Below are positions 1 through 12,126 of a stretch of DNA of 64,000 nt, in pieces. The DNA is from Rhipicephalus microplus. Taxonomy: Eukaryota; Arthropoda; Arachnida; Ixodida; Ixodidae. Where the stretch lies: contig NW_027464588.1 in assembly GCF_043290135.1 (NCBI RefSeq), positions 1,251,501 to 1,315,500 of the forward strand, in the 5' to 3' direction. A program made the position numbers and the translations under genes. The notes beneath the pieces are model-generated. The model saw only the letters and a program-made list of their open reading frames with translations, was not told the DNA's origin and searched no databases. Each line of letters begins with the position of its first letter. Position 1 is the stretch's first letter.

Positions 1-291
1 AAACTTGAACCTGCGGCTTTCGAATAACACGTCCGATGCTCTATCATTTCTTTATTCATAGCGAGGGTCACGTTCTGGCCGACTGGGTGCTTTCGGGTAC
101 TATGCGAGGCATTACGAGTCAGCTGTCAACTGGTAATAAATTCACGTGATACGTGACACCAACAGGCAAAAAGAAAAAAAATAGTGTTCCACACTGAGCG
201 TAACAGCTACTGGCGGCTTTGATGGATGCACTCACGTTGAAATGCTCGTGAGCCCGTATATATGCCCCATAAAGAGAACCGAGGAACGACT

Positions 292-424
292 GCTGCCGTA
301 GCTCAGTTGATAAGGTATCGGATGCGTTGATCTGAGGTCGCAGGTTTGTTCTCTGCTGGTGGCAAATTATATTTCTTTCCACACTTTTGTTTATTCCAAC
401 TTGCATTGCAATTACAACTATCAT
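292..424 (+). mobile_element. tRNA-like SINE, second family, copy A
   Basis: The segment begins with a tRNA-like head. An A-box-like tagctcagttga lies at 299-310, and a decayed B-box-like aggtttgttctc lies about 40 bp later. The head is followed by ggtggcaaattat and a T-rich tail. The same plan recurs at 3466 and 60881. The B box has lost its consensus and no tRNA cloverleaf closes, so this is read as an old pol III retroposon and not a tRNA gene. No target duplication is visible. Confidence 0.55.
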
Positions 425-749
425 GCTGTATCATTGACACCCCTTTCTGTTAGTTCTCATTAATAGTGTGGCCAAGAAATAAAACTATCCCTAATATTTC
501 CACTTCTTTCTTTCATTCAAGGAGATATAAAGACAGGAAATAAAAAGAAAGAAAGCTGGACAGAACGAGAAAAAAGAAAGAAATGCATGTTTAGTAAGGA
601 AGAAAGAGACATGAGCAGTGACTGAGAAAACAAAAAAGAATAAAGAGAAGTGAGAAAAAGGAATGTGTGATAAAATGAAGAAAAACAAAAACAAAGAGAA
701 CTGCTGAAGCCCACGCCGCTTCGCGCTTTTTTAGGCATGGACGCGGAAG
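425..749. other. Purine-rich low-complexity stretch
   Basis: From about 515 to 700 the plus strand is almost only A and G, made of aaag, gaaa and gaga runs. Open frames on the opposite strand here are F/S/L-rich readings of the pyrimidine strand and are not genes. Nothing else is recognised. Confidence 0.7.
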
Positions 750-926
750 CGGAATCCCTGCCGTGGCGGTCTTCATTTCGATTGATGCGAAATACCAAGG
801 CCCGTGTACTGCACAATGTGAGCGCACGGTAATGAAGCCAGGGTGGTCTAAATTTATGGAACCGCTTACTACAGCAACCGTCAAAATCATGTGATTTTTC
901 GGCACTATAAACCCCAGATATTATTC
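750..926 (+). mobile_element. SINE body, diverged, head mostly missing
   Basis: The order of blocks matches the tick SINE body: tggcggtcttcatttcgat, then ggcccgtgtactgcacaatg, a decayed cagggtggtctaaattta, and finally ggcactataaaccccagat. The tRNA-like head is not recognisable, so the copy is 5' truncated or eroded. The 'gtgtactgcacaatg' variant places it in the same subfamily as the copies at 10373 and 34069. Confidence 0.65.
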
Positions 927-1039
927 ATACGCACATTTAGCACAAACAATTGCCGTAAACCTTCACATTCGGTCTGAGCTAGACACGAAATGCGAGGAAG
1001 TCCAACAGCCTCTAAAGTTATATGGACTCATGCATGACG

Positions 1040-2018
1040 CTACCAAATAGAGCATAGCTTCCTCTGTCGCGGTCGTTTCGTGGCACGCTTACCACCAAAG
1101 AGGCACTGTTCGAACGGGTGCGCCTCCTCGCGGGGAATACGTGACGCGCACGCGGTAGTGTGGCCACGCCAGACTCCGTCGTGAAAGAAATAGTGGACAG
1201 GTGATATGAACGGCGCGACCACGGTGACGAGTGGGGAGCGCGGGTCACTAGAGGTGGCCGCTACTACTGAGGGAGAGGGAAGGGGGAGGAGGGGGTCGCC
1301 TCTATTGCGGCCACAGGTTGTGTCCCCGCGGCGCGAGCCGGGATCCTTCGCGGCGCGAAGGCTCGCCGTCGCAGAACAGGGCGGACGCGGGGCTCCGCGG
1401 GGCCCGGGGTCCCCGCGCCATTGGCGGTGCGGTTCAGCCGCCGAGGGGAACGGGAGAGGGTACGAGGGAGGGGAAATCCACGTTGCCCCGAGAGAAGGGA
1501 AGGCGCGTGCGAAACGCTTCCCCAACGAGCGGCGGGGCTGATGTCGAAGGTTGGCCCACCGTCGAGAGACTACGCGCCTCGTAGTGGAGGAGAGAGAGGG
1601 TGGGACGATAAAGGAAGAGGATGGGGGGTCCGCACTTTAAAAAGAGACTGGCTGGGCTTGAAAGAAAAGCGTCGCCCCCGCTGCTCAAACACACGCGATC
1701 GGCGCTTCTTCCCCTCCGGACACACGTCGCACTGAGTGGCCGCCGCGTGACGGGACCGCCTGAGAACATCGCTGCTCTTTTTGTTTATCGCGTGCGTGCG
1801 CGCGCGCGTCCGAATTCGGTGTTGATTGCAGACCAGAAGACTCGCTTCTTTCGGGACATAGTTCTTTTTTGTCTTTTTACTCTTTTGTGGTGGACCGGAC
1901 CCCCTGGTTTTGGTGCCGCGGCACGTGCTCAGTTCGCCGGCGTCCCAGCGCAAGCGAGGAGCGAGATCAGCTGTCGCCTCAGCGTCAAGCCCGAACACTA
2001 CGAGGTCAAAAACAACTG
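1040..2018. promoter_or_regulatory. CpG-rich block, possible promoter region
   Basis: By eye this stretch is much richer in G+C and CpG than the rest of the window, especially 1260-1480 and 1680-1960. It holds an inverted CCAAT box (attgg) near 1421 and GC-box-like gggcgg near 1380. No TATA box stands out. The composition suits a housekeeping-type promoter, but a GC-rich repeat fragment is also possible. Long frames on both strands here follow from the scarcity of stop codons in GC-rich DNA. Confidence 0.35.
1621..2018 (+). CDS. Candidate first coding exon, secreted-type N terminus
   Basis: This is a weak candidate. An ATG in fair context (agg before it, g at +4) opens a frame that runs through the CpG-rich block and reaches a splice-donor-like gtgagc whose GT is at 2019-2020, one codon before the in-frame stop. 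About 85 residues after the ATG there is a hydrophobic run, IVLFCLFTLLWW, then small residues ending ARAQFAG, which resembles a signal peptide and cleavage site. The rest, ending in KPEHYEVKNN, matches no family I recognise. Against it: no ATG lies near the hydrophobic run, the 85-residue leader is low-complexity, and no acceptor partner can be shown. It could equally be untranslated or non-genic. Confidence 0.2.
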
Positions 2019-2030
2019 GTGAGCCTCAGC

Positions 2031-3465
2031 GCAGTACACAGCGTTGCTTTGCGACTGCTGTCCCATACCATGACACCGCATTTTTTTTTTTCATTTCGTC
2101 TCTTGCAATGATCGACAATCAGTGGCACGCCTCCACGCTCACCAACGAGCAGAAACCGGAAAGTAGGAAGAGATAGAGGGCCCTGCTTGAAAACATGCAT
2201 AGTAGTAAACGTACATCAAATGTTATCCGCGGAATCTCAGAGATAAGTGGTGTTGCAATCGGGTGAGTCGGCACGCTCTTGGTACGCAGTGCCGTATATT
2301 AATAAGGAATGGCACGGGTAAATATTTATTGCTAATTCGAGCGATTAGCCGATAATAAAAACCTTGCCTAGTATAGCGACAGATCGAGCCAAAGAACAGC
2401 AATGTCACAATTACAAACTTTATGCGAGTAATGCCGACAAGTGTTTTAGTGAATTCTGATTCAATAAGACAATTTTGTACAGATGCTATTCTCTTCAGCG
2501 CTTCGTTCTACTCACCTTTCCTTAGCGATTGACTGAAATTTTAAGTTTATAAGAAATTATTTTCTTTACAGTACTTTACATCATCGCAACATAGATCGCA
2601 CTCTTGCGGAAAGAAAAAATGCCATTAACAAATATGAGTGTCACACACGTAAAAAAAAAAAAAACAAGTTCATAGCATGTGGTCGGGAAAAGAAACAATA
2701 GCAAGATGCTTGCAATAAGGTATAGATCGAGTTTTTTTTTTTTTCTTGGGATGACTTGACTAACTGCTGTTTCAAACATTTCACCCCTCTTTACCTGCGA
2801 GTGAAATGAAAGTTTAGGCAGTAACAACCTAATAACAAGAAAACTTTATCATTATTACTTTGCCTTATGAGCGCTTAACTAAAGCTGCCTTTTGCTATGA
2901 CGTATAATGGTTAAGACGAACCAATTGAAAATTAAACTCTAATCCACACGCACACAGCACCATCCCCGCTGGTCGTCATTCAATGCAGTTAAAGTTCGTG
3001 CTTGTGCCGCGTTTGACGTGCACTCAAACGGCAGCACTTCCGAGTGTTTTTCAACGCTTTATCGCGTTCCGTCATTTCCGCAGCGTAAAGTAGCGACACG
3101 GCCACAGCATGAAAAATACGGGCAATGCGGTCTCGTAGGCTAAACGTGTATTTGCTTTTGGGCTGTCACCGACTACAGTCATATTGCACATGTCACCACA
3201 GCTTGTACAAAACCACTAATGCTTCCAGCAAATATGTATGGCAGTTAGTCCTGGTTCAATAGGAATGAAAACCAATGATGTGAAATAGACCGAGTAATAA
3301 ACACACGCGAAAAAAAGGTTAAAGTTCATAAAAAATACAGGAAAACTTTCCAGAATTCTCATTGCGTTTTCACAACGAATTCTTGCTTTTATCGTTTTCG
3401 GACAAAACATTACCGAAACTGTACAACAATCAAGCCGTGGAGTGTATAGAAATGCCGTGAGGACA
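2031..3465. other. AT-rich unannotated stretch
   Basis: This DNA is AT-rich with T and A homopolymers, for example around 2080, 2650 and 2730. Frames are short and of random composition. No repeat family, promoter or gene was recognised. Confidence 0.6.
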
Positions 3466-3610
3466 ACCGCCGTCACAGCTCAATCGGTGGAGCATCGAGA
3501 GCGCAATGCGAAGGTTGCTGGTTTCATCGCTTGCATGCCGGTGGCAACTTGTATATTATTTTACTCTAATTATTTTAATTAATATCAACACTACTACAAC
3601 AAACATTCAC
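3466..3610 (+). mobile_element. tRNA-like SINE, second family, copy B
   Basis: The head reads gtcacagctcaatcggtggag (A-box region near 3475-3490), then aaggttgctggtttcatcgc (degenerate B box near 3512-3530) and ggtggcaact followed by an AT-rich tail. Spacing and tail match the copies at 292 and 60881. Both promoter boxes have substitutions, so it is probably inactive. Confidence 0.55.
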
Positions 3611-5398
3611 TATACTTTCATTGGCTTGATAGCCTGTCGTGTCTCGTTGTAGTTTCGTTTGACAAAATATTTCTTTTCTTCATTCTTATATTTGTTTCAT
3701 TATTCGGAATACGACCGAGCTATTTCTGCCTGACTTGAACGGTGATTCTCCTCAATGAAAATTGCCCGTGTTTGTGAAAGAAAATTGTTTAATCAAGAAA
3801 CGTTTATACGGCGTCCATTAGTGCGCGCTGGGTCCATTTTCAGGAGGGGGGTGGGGGAGACGCCACTTGGTCACAGCGCCTCCCCTCTCTTCCTATTGAG
3901 TCAATGTATGTGACAGGCTTTGAGCGCCCTCCCCCCTCATAGGTGTGTAGAAAGGTGCGATTCCCCCGCTACCACCAGTTCGCCCGCTTATGGCCAGATC
4001 GACACGATTATGAGCCGTCATTAATAAGAAACATAACAAACAGAGATACCTGACCTACCGGAAACTACACTTTACAGGAAGCGCCATGAATTCGGTCCGT
4101 GGTTATCGACTTATCATGGATGTGGGTGTGCGACTTTCTTGATTACTTTTCGTAAACGAGTGATGACCACGTGAAGTTGCTCACGTACTTTGGTTGAAAT
4201 GAAAATCGAAAAGTGGATAACGTGTAATTTACACCGTAGAAGCTTTTCGGAATATTTCACTTGAAGCCGGCTGACGACATGAAATTCATGTGGATGCACC
4301 ACGTGGTTTGTCTCTGCGAAGCACAGGTTTATTAGCGTTATGTCATTATAGGTAAGATTCGTATCTCAAATTGCTCATTACATAAGTTTTGCGGGGAGAA
4401 TCACCAGCGCGTACAAGACACGAAGCAGTGTCGAGAGCACAGCGTTTTTTTTGTTTTTTTTACACCATGATCGAAAGTAACATGGTGCGTATACGTGCAC
4501 TCCAAGAAAAAAAAAAAAGAGGACTCTCTCTTTGTCTTTCTGTTGAGCCATGTCTCGCCACATACCTAACTTCTTTTGAATATACACGTCAACTCTGTTT
4601 TTGATGATTTTAAACTCTCATCCTGAGGCACGACTAGCCGAACACAGTCATTGTGTATATTGAAAAGCGTCAATCACCGTATTTTCTCGAATATTACCTA
4701 CTCTTGCATATACCCAGTACCCATACTTGAACTAAACAAAAAGAAAGAAAAAGAAAAAAAACATATATGTAACCCCAGCACATAACCAGCATTCCCATTA
4801 TAAACACATTTCTTAGCTTGTCTTTTTTTCTTTTCTCTCTCTCTTTCTTTCTTTTTTTGTGGATCACATGCGAGAAAATAGAGCATGTGGTTATTCGAGA
4901 TTTGCAACAATAGAGCAACAGGCAATATGTATTTCCTTTTATTTTATTTGTGCCTAGGCTGTTCAATGTTACGGAGTGACCACGACACACTGGTGATCAG
5001 CGTACTATAACAGCAATCAGGCATCGATTGTGGTAGTGTGAGAAGTATGATTTTCATAACACCGGTGGTTCTACACGTACAGCTGTTAGCAAACCAATAA
5101 CGAACAGGCCTGAAATGGGTATTCAAGAAGATGGTCAGGCTGCCATGTCGTACAATATCCACAGCACTACGCTTTATGCCAATGTGACGATACCCCTCGT
5201 TCCTATTAGCCGCTCCTAGGAACTGCGCTTAAGATAGAATTATCCGACGTTGTGCCCCGTGCCAGGATAACACCATGATAGGTGATGTGCCAGCTGGATG
5301 GATATGCAATAACTAGGGCTCTGCGTTTCGGAGTTTATTTTTAATATTTCGGTAGGTTGTTCTTTTTTTTTTTTTGAGTTCATGTATTGGCAGAAACA
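3611..5398. other. Unannotated stretch with short G and pyrimidine tracts
   Basis: It contains a G-rich run near 3844-3860 with a C-rich partner near 3928-3940, A-rich and CT-rich tracts at 4737-4760 and 4820-4860, and no recognisable coding sequence. The G-rich and C-rich pair flanking a short spacer may be the remains of an old repeat, but I could not assign it. Confidence 0.5.
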
Positions 5399-5572
5399 AA
5401 ACCAGAGGTCAAGGGATCAAATTCTGGCTGCAGTGGCTGGATTTTCGACGGCGCAAAAATTTTTGAGGCCCGCGTGCCTATAGATTTAGGTCCCCTTGCT
5501 GGTTGAAATTTCCGGAGCCCTCCACTACGGCACCTCTCATATTCATATGGTGGTTTTGAGATATTAAGCCCT
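5399..5572 (+). mobile_element. Ruka-type SINE, diverged
   Basis: A decayed B-box region (gggatcaaattctgg) is followed by the SINE body blocks ggttgaaatttccggagccc, tccactacggcacctctcat and atggtggttttgag. The first half of the tRNA head is lost. It is older than the copies at 50514 and 56553, judging by its many substitutions. Confidence 0.75.
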
Positions 5573-5574
5573 AA

Positions 5575-5710
5575 ATAATATAAAAGTGATGAAATATATA
5601 ATAATAGATATAATAATATATAATATTATTATATATATATATATTAATATATATATATATATAATATTATTATACATATATAATATATATAATATGTAAT
5701 GTTATTATTT
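5575..5710. repeat. AT-dinucleotide-rich array
   Basis: Interleaved ta, at and aata runs occur directly after the SINE tail at 5572. The position suggests growth from the SINE's A/T-rich 3' tail, a common way for microsatellites to arise. Confidence 0.8.
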
Positions 5711-8119
5711 TGGAGATATTTGACGTATATCTAAGTTTTGTATGTGAGTTTTTCGGGAGGTTTGAGTTGTTTTGACATCGGAATCATCGGGGACGCAAGA
5801 GCTTTGTAAACTAAAAGCGAAATTATGCCTGCCTGAAAAGTACCTCCTATAAACTATAAAAGTATGACCGATTATCTACGTCTCACTTTCTAATTCTGTC
5901 GGAGAGGGCAGTTTACCGTTATGGCTTGTAAATACAGTTCTGGGAACTGTTTTGTGTCCAACCAAGGTGTTTCTCCTAAGGCCAGAGGGTGAGTTTCTCA
6001 CCAACCGGTAGGCATCACTGCGGGTATAAGGAAGATAGCATAATGTTTTTCGTGCATTGTACCCTGTATTTGACCTCAGTGTCTTCCTCTATCTCTGCTA
6101 TATTGCCAGGAATATATAAGTGTCCTAGTAACTAATAATACATTACAACTTGGCCGTTTGTGCTGGCCTTCGGGCGAATTACCTGAATGTCGTAATGCAG
6201 ACGCGCGGGATGTAAAGGAGCGCTTATTAGAAGGAAAAGTAACAGGTAAACTACTTGAATACACCACGCACTAACTTCGCCGTCTTCTCAATGAAACGCC
6301 CATTGACGGAATTTAATCTGTGCCCTATGGTGACGAAATGACTGTCTGGCAAGCTAAGAGAATCCATATTTGAGCAATCTCTATGGTGACGCCACACAGC
6401 AACAAGTAGAGTAAGGAAACTTCCCCGTCGGTCGAGATTGTAACTCTAGGTACCTTAAACGCTTCATTAAACGAGAGGTGTTTTTTTTTTCAGCTAGCCG
6501 GTGGCGTCATACTAGATCTTGTATATCTACTACGCAACACCATCCCCTTCACAAAGGCGATGATAAAAACAGGAGGAGGAAAGTACCTTATTTCGTATAA
6601 TCACTTTCTTTTTTTTTTCTGCAGCCTCTCTGTGAACGTGTGACGCAGTTCATTGAAAAAATTCCACTTCATTCTAGTTAGATGTCCGGTATAATAAAGG
6701 TTGATGCAGGCAAATTTTGACACGCGACCTGTCTGTAGGCGCACCGATATGTTGTAAACTTACGGAGCAAGTGTGGTACATCACGAGTTTGTGCGCCGCA
6801 TTGGTGAATAAAGGTTGCTTGCGAAAGATCTCAGAAATGGACAGTTTAAATTTAGGCTGCATTTATTTCCGAAGCCATAAGCAACGTCTTAATACAAAAC
6901 TGGTGGCAATGTGGCGTAACACCAAAGAACCTTATGACTTTCACTTTCGGTTATTTCTGCTTCAGTTTCAACTTACTTGTTACATAAGCACCAAATATGT
7001 AGGGTTTTAAAGTCCGTAATTGATGACATATGAGATTCCTAGAGTATAAATAATGAAACAGGACACCCAGTTGACAACTCCAACAAAAGTGAATTAAAAA
7101 AACAATTAGCAGAAGATAAGCAGGTGGTATATTATTATTAAACCAGGAAAAAAAGAAGCAGCAACACACAAGGACAGTTGAAATACAAGATGAAGTAATA
7201 GCAATGCCATATAAAAAAAAGCTTCCACATTGTTCTTACATAAAGGCAACCTCATTTATGTCGAAAATTTGCGCGTACGAGTGCATATACACATGTGCAA
7301 AACAGACGTGTAGTTTGCACGGGGACCATGAATGCTCCGGTGGAGCACGTGCGGGAGGGGAAAAGTGTGCGTGAGCGTGTGGGAGAGAGGGAAGATATAG
7401 AAATAGGGAGAGACGACTGACACTGAAGCGCCGGGAAGTGAGCCAGGTCCAGGTCTCGTTTGACGCCACACACACGTAGAAGAGCCGTGATAGACATACA
7501 CAAACACACAAAAAAAGAGAGAGATAGGGAGCCCTAATATTGCTATTTCATACCAATTTGCAACGGTATATCAGTCAGTTTGTAACTTCGCGAGAGGTCA
7601 GTCTCTGAGCTATTATGCCGCATTGAAAAGTTGGCTGAAAATAAGCACGAGTAACAACTGTTGGCACTGTTTGTCGGCGTGTATACGTTGGTGTATGCAC
7701 CTGTTGCTGGGATGTTGGCGTTTAGAGTCGGAGTAGGTACGTAGGTTGACAGTACACTTAAGTTAGACAGGTAAGAATGGTGTTCTGAAAATAAGTAGAC
7801 ATAAAGATAAAACGCGAGACACCATGCTCTCCAGCATTACGCGCGAACGTGAATAACTTCTGGCTCCTGCTCGAAAAACAAAAACAAAACAAGAACAAAC
7901 TAACTGGGTCCCTTATGCCTTTCGCTTAAAATCTTTCGAAGACAAAGTCCATCTCCTTATTTTTCTTCTCGATCGATGTACTGCGGTTCTCCCGCGTTTC
8001 CCCGAAAGCTCTCTGCAACCGACGTGGTTTTACATGGTCTCCGGGATTGAAAGTGTTTCGAGCATATTCCACGTCGTTTGGATTTTTCACTGCCTCCGTG
8101 ATCGGTCCAATTAAGACCA
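5711..8119. other. Unannotated stretch
   Basis: No gene-like frame or named repeat was recognised. There are scattered poly-T and poly-A runs, and a purine-rich part with GTGCG-type simple sequence near 7340-7410. The C-rich open frames on the minus strand near 7236-7511 are simple-sequence artefacts. Confidence 0.5.
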
Positions 8120-8275
8120 ATAAATGATGTCGTGACGTCTCTACATGACGTGACAATATGCGAAGTCACGATGACGTCATGAAGAATTCGCAATTTTCAC
8201 TGATCTGTGACATCATGGTGGCGTCATATAGGGACGTCACCGTGTGGTGATTACATTTTGCATCAGTGCAGTGGC
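8120..8275. repeat. TGACGTCA-rich dispersed repeat, copy 1
   Basis: The segment is packed with tgacgtc/gacgtca half or full sites (around 8130, 8144, 8170, 8220 and 8232), with one full palindrome tgacgtca near 8172. Similar segments lie at 44805-45000 and 48900-49030. TGACGTCA is the known CREB/ATF site, but repetition alone does not show that it is bound. It is read as an old repeat family. Confidence 0.5.
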
Positions 8276-10372
8276 GTAGCCAGGGGTTCGCACACTGCAT
8301 GGAGTTTCGCAATATTAACTAGGGAAGACTCTGGCACTGCGATGGATCGGCGACCATGCCAACGATGGGTACATACACGAATTTGTCTGGTCTCAGTGCT
8401 TGCGGGCTTCGAACTTGTGGCTTCCTGTATTGCTGTGCTTTTGTAGTGTTTCAAATGAGAGATCGAACAGTTGTCAACTTCATGACCCGGTTTGAAATGG
8501 TAAGCCTAAAAGGTTGAAGTGGTGAAGTGCAACTCCCGAAAATGTGCTGGTTGTCACTGTGTTAAAAAAAAAGTCACTAAGCTACGCGAAGCCAAATGAA
8601 GCCGAAGTAAGAAGATTAGACAAACCCGTCAACTATACCCATCTTTCGCATGCTCGCTGGAGCGCCATGCGTTGCAGCTACCATAGACACTAGCGCCAGA
8701 GTTCTCTCTAGTATATATTTAGGAAACTCTAAGCTAGTATGTAGGGTACTCGCCCTAATATTATCAGTGAACGATCTGTGTTGACGCTTTTGCGTTGCTT
8801 TTAAATAGTAGGCAGAGGACACCGTTTAACTGCCTTACAATTAATACACACCCTAAATGTAGCGTTTTAACCTGGAGTGCTCGAATATTTAAGCTACAAA
8901 TTCGAACTGAATGATACCCGATGGAATAATTCGATTCAATTCGAGAAAGACACGCTTTATTAAAAAAAAAAATGGAGGTTTTTCTGGCGTCTATATATCG
9001 CTGGCATGCTACTCTGTATATGCATGAAATAGGGGACTAAAATATTTCAAAATAGAGATTTCGGAAGGCTCTAAGCATGTAAACATTCGTATGAGAAATT
9101 CGATATTCATTCGAATAACTTGTATCCAATGTCTCGAGTCATTCATCAGAACAAATATCTGAAACACGGCAAAAACCTTGGTTTGGGTAGGTTCGCTAAA
9201 ACTTACGCTAACGTCGTTGCAGTAGACTTTCCGTGAAAATTTTTAGCGATATTCTGGTTCAACAGAGCGCGCACACTTGATTAAAAAAAAAAAGCGCGCG
9301 CAGACCGATCACACCTACACACGGCAAAACTGACGAGCCTCACACACACTTTTGCTTCCTAAATGAAGGCACATATTTCTTGCGTTGTTCGGTCACGTAT
9401 GCCGCAAGCGCCGTAGAACGACCCAAAATAGGCCCCCTAAATCGTCTCCGATCAGCTTCACATGCCACAATTTGCCCACGCTGTGTAGACGACACTGCCG
9501 CACTGTACATCAATCGTTCAGAAGCTCCCGTCGTTCCGGTGCGCAGTCAAATCACTGCTGCGAACGTGCGCCCGAAACATTTCGGGCCCCGAGCCCTCAT
9601 GACGATAAAGAATGTCGCCATTGTAGTGTCACACTTGCACTACAACTTGTGCTCCTTCGGCAGTAGTCACTCACCGCGTTATGTGCTCACAGACGAGACT
9701 AGATTTCATTTTCTTGTTCCTTCCTTTAAATTTTTCAATAACATCTTTTGTATTTGATATTTGTTTCGATGTTTCTGGCAGCTATTTGGCAACATTCGAC
9801 TCGAATTCGATTAGAGATGAAATTTTACAACTCGCAAACCCATACTTTCAAATCATTGGGTTTAGTATTTAGTACGAAATTATAAGCATTCGTGGACTAT
9901 CTGTACGAAAATCGCATTAGACTGCCGACTATTAAAGCTTCTTTTGGTTCCCCTAAAAGTTTTGTTCAGCAAGCGTATAGTCCAGTTAACCCGCATAACC
10001 TGCTGGTCTTACCTATAACGCTGCGTTACATTCAATGACTGACCTATCAGCTGAAAACAAAACAAAAGCAGAAAGACAATGACATAATTAACAAGAACAG
10101 AAAGCTCTGTGTGCCGACGAAATGCTATTTTCGTGTTAGAAGGCACACAAACAGCGTAAGTGCAGGTGCTTCAGCCAGCCCGGTTCTTTCTCTCACGTTC
10201 GCAAGCTGGTCTGCCTCACCGCTGCTTTTCAGGGTAACTCTGTTTTTTGTATTTGTTTTTTTTTGCTCCTTGTATTTGCTTAGACCTCTTTTACCTCCTT
10301 CTATACCACGGCCATTGGCCTAATGAAATCAGATGTACTTAACAGTTAATCTTTTCATTTAAAATATTTAGA
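8276..10372. other. Unannotated stretch with TTCGAA-rich patches
   Basis: Two patches (about 8878-9130 and 9790-9895) are rich in attcg/cgaat words such as aattcgaactgaatg and tcgactcgaattcgat and may be two pieces of one old repeat. Between them, 9380-9757 has open frames with no recognisable protein family. Poly-A runs occur at 8962 and 9281. Confidence 0.4.
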
Positions 10373-10605
10373 GTACACCGTGGTGGTAGAGCGATTAAAG
10401 TGCTGAGCTTCTCACCTGAAGGTCGCGGGTTTGATTATGACCGCAGCGGTCGCATTCCCATGGAGACGAATCGTTAGAGGCCCGTGTACTCTGCAATGTC
10501 AGTGGACGTTAACAAACGGCAGATGGTCATTATTTTGGCAGCCCTCCACATCGGCGTCTGTCGTAATCATACCGCGCTTTTGGGACGTCAAACTCCATTT
10601 TTTAT
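10373..10605 (+). mobile_element. Ruka-like SINE, gtgtactctgcaatgtc subfamily
   Basis: The head accgtggtggtagagcgatt (A-box region) and gtcgcgggtttgattatgac (B-box region) are followed by cggtcgcattcccatggaga, ggcccgtgtactctgcaatg, and a tail with gccctccacatcggcgtctg and tgggacgtcaaactcc. It is near full length. No clear target duplication was found. Confidence 0.8.
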
Positions 10606-11083
10606 TATTATAAAGTTATTGAAGGCACCTCATCATTATCTTTTTCAGAAATTAATTCACGTAACTCTGCAACTGAAGTCGATTTACGTAGCCGCGTCCA
10701 GGTCTGCATCCTCCCGAGCACAAGTGATACATATCGGCTTACCTCGCCTTGTGTTGCTAATACCCGTGTAGCTGTGGACATCCAAACGCAAATGTTAAGA
10801 ACTGGTTATACGAAACATATGCGGCTGTTTAACGTATGTCTTTGCATACTTTAACGGATATCTTTAGCGCCACTTCGTAATGTTTCACTCAAGAAAATAA
10901 TTACAACAGTCATCTACCATCCACATTCTTCGCCATTCTGCCAAATATGAAAGGAAACAAGTGATCACGTGGTAAATAGTTGGTTCGGCGCAGCGGTGAA
11001 CTGTGTAAATAAAGAAAGAGAACGGTGTCATCCCTTATATGGGAATGGCACCATTTGGGATAGCTGGCGCACCTAAAAAGGGC
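10606..11083. other. Unannotated stretch
   Basis: No gene or repeat was recognised. It leads into the minisatellite that starts at 11084. Confidence 0.5.
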
Positions 11084-11206
11084 TACCAGCAGGGTGTAAA
11101 CTGCGCCCCCAAGCAAGGAGTAAACTGTCGCCCCTATAGCAGGGAGTAGACGGTGGCCCCTAGCAGGGAGTAAACTAAGACCCCTAGCCGAGAGTAAACT
11201 GCGGCC
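11084..11206. repeat. Minisatellite, about five 24-26 bp units
   Basis: Five imperfect copies of a unit with the core cccctagcagggagtaaact lie head to tail, with variants agcagggtgtaaactg, agcaaggagtaaactg, agcagggagtagacgg, agcagggagtaaacta and agccgagagtaaactg. The minus-strand open frame over it gives a repeated LLPARG-type peptide, which follows from the tandem structure and is not evidence for a protein. Confidence 0.85.
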
Positions 11207-11831
11207 AGTCGTCTGCGCTGGCCGCTGTTGACCGCGGCGAGCGTTCGTACATGCGTCGTTCTCGTGCATGAGCTTGGCACGCACAGCTAGAGCAGCCCTT
11301 TCATCCGTATACCACAGTGTTGCGCACTTTCACACTTGATACCACTTTATCTCAAGGCAACCCTCGCAGGAAGCTGGTGTGAAACTGAGACAATCTCTGC
11401 AAAGCCCGAAAACGCCAGCGGGAGCGGATGGGATATGCGCGCTTCTGCCATCAGGGCAACCGCGGAACCTTCAGCGCCGCACCTCTTTTTGAAGCTTTCC
11501 TTCGTCTTTCAGCACTTTGTGTAGTTGCGACAGCAACAATCCGAAAATGTCATAGTGACAGTCTTTATTGAAAGTGATCCTTGTTCGCTAAAGCGTCGTT
11601 ACAAAAGACGGATGTCAAAAAGAAAGCATAAAGTAAATGATCAACGCATTTGTGACAGGAGTGTCCGCAGTAGAAAAAAGGAAACCGCTTTTTCCCTTTT
11701 TTTTTCACATTTCTCCACTGCGCCACGTCACAGCACTGCCAAGGGGCTGACAGGCGTTCGCATGTTCCCTCTGTAGAACTGAAGGATGTACGCATTTCAA
11801 ATATTCCCACCAAAAATGGCATTTCCCAATT
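11207..11831. other. Unannotated stretch
   Basis: No recognisable gene. Short frames on both strands overlap one another and have no family resemblance. Confidence 0.5.
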
Positions 11832-11877
11832 TAGGGACGAAGCTCCTTAAGCAGTCGATCGTGTGTCCTCGATGTAT

Positions 11878-12121
11878 TGATTGATTGATATGTGGGGTTT
11901 AACGTTCTAAAACCACTATATGATTATGAGAGACGCCGTAGTGGAGGGCTCCGGACATTTCGACCACCTGGGGTTTTTTAACTATACGCCCAAATCTGAG
12001 CACACGGGCCTGCAACATTTCCGCCTCCATCGAAAATGCAGCCACCGCAGCCGGGATTTGAGCCCGCGACCTGCGGGTCAGCAGCCGAGTACTTTAGCCA
12101 CTAGACCACCGCGGCGGGGCA
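11878..12121 (-). mobile_element. Ruka-type SINE, full length, nested
   Basis: On the minus strand the head runs from 12121 (tgccccgccgcggtggtc), with A box tagtggcta and B box gggctcaaatcccggct. The body follows, and the tcaatcaatcaa tail ends at 11878. Target duplications tcctcgatgtat lie at 11866-11877 and 12122-12133, showing a clean insertion into the surrounding hairpin-ended element. Good promoter boxes and a short tail suggest a fairly recent copy. Confidence 0.93.
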
Positions 12122-12126
12122 TCCTC

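Noticed and set aside
1040..1525. 161-codon minus-strand frame rich in Pro, Arg and Ser
   Set aside because: GC-rich DNA has few stop codons; composition mirrors base content and no family is recognised.
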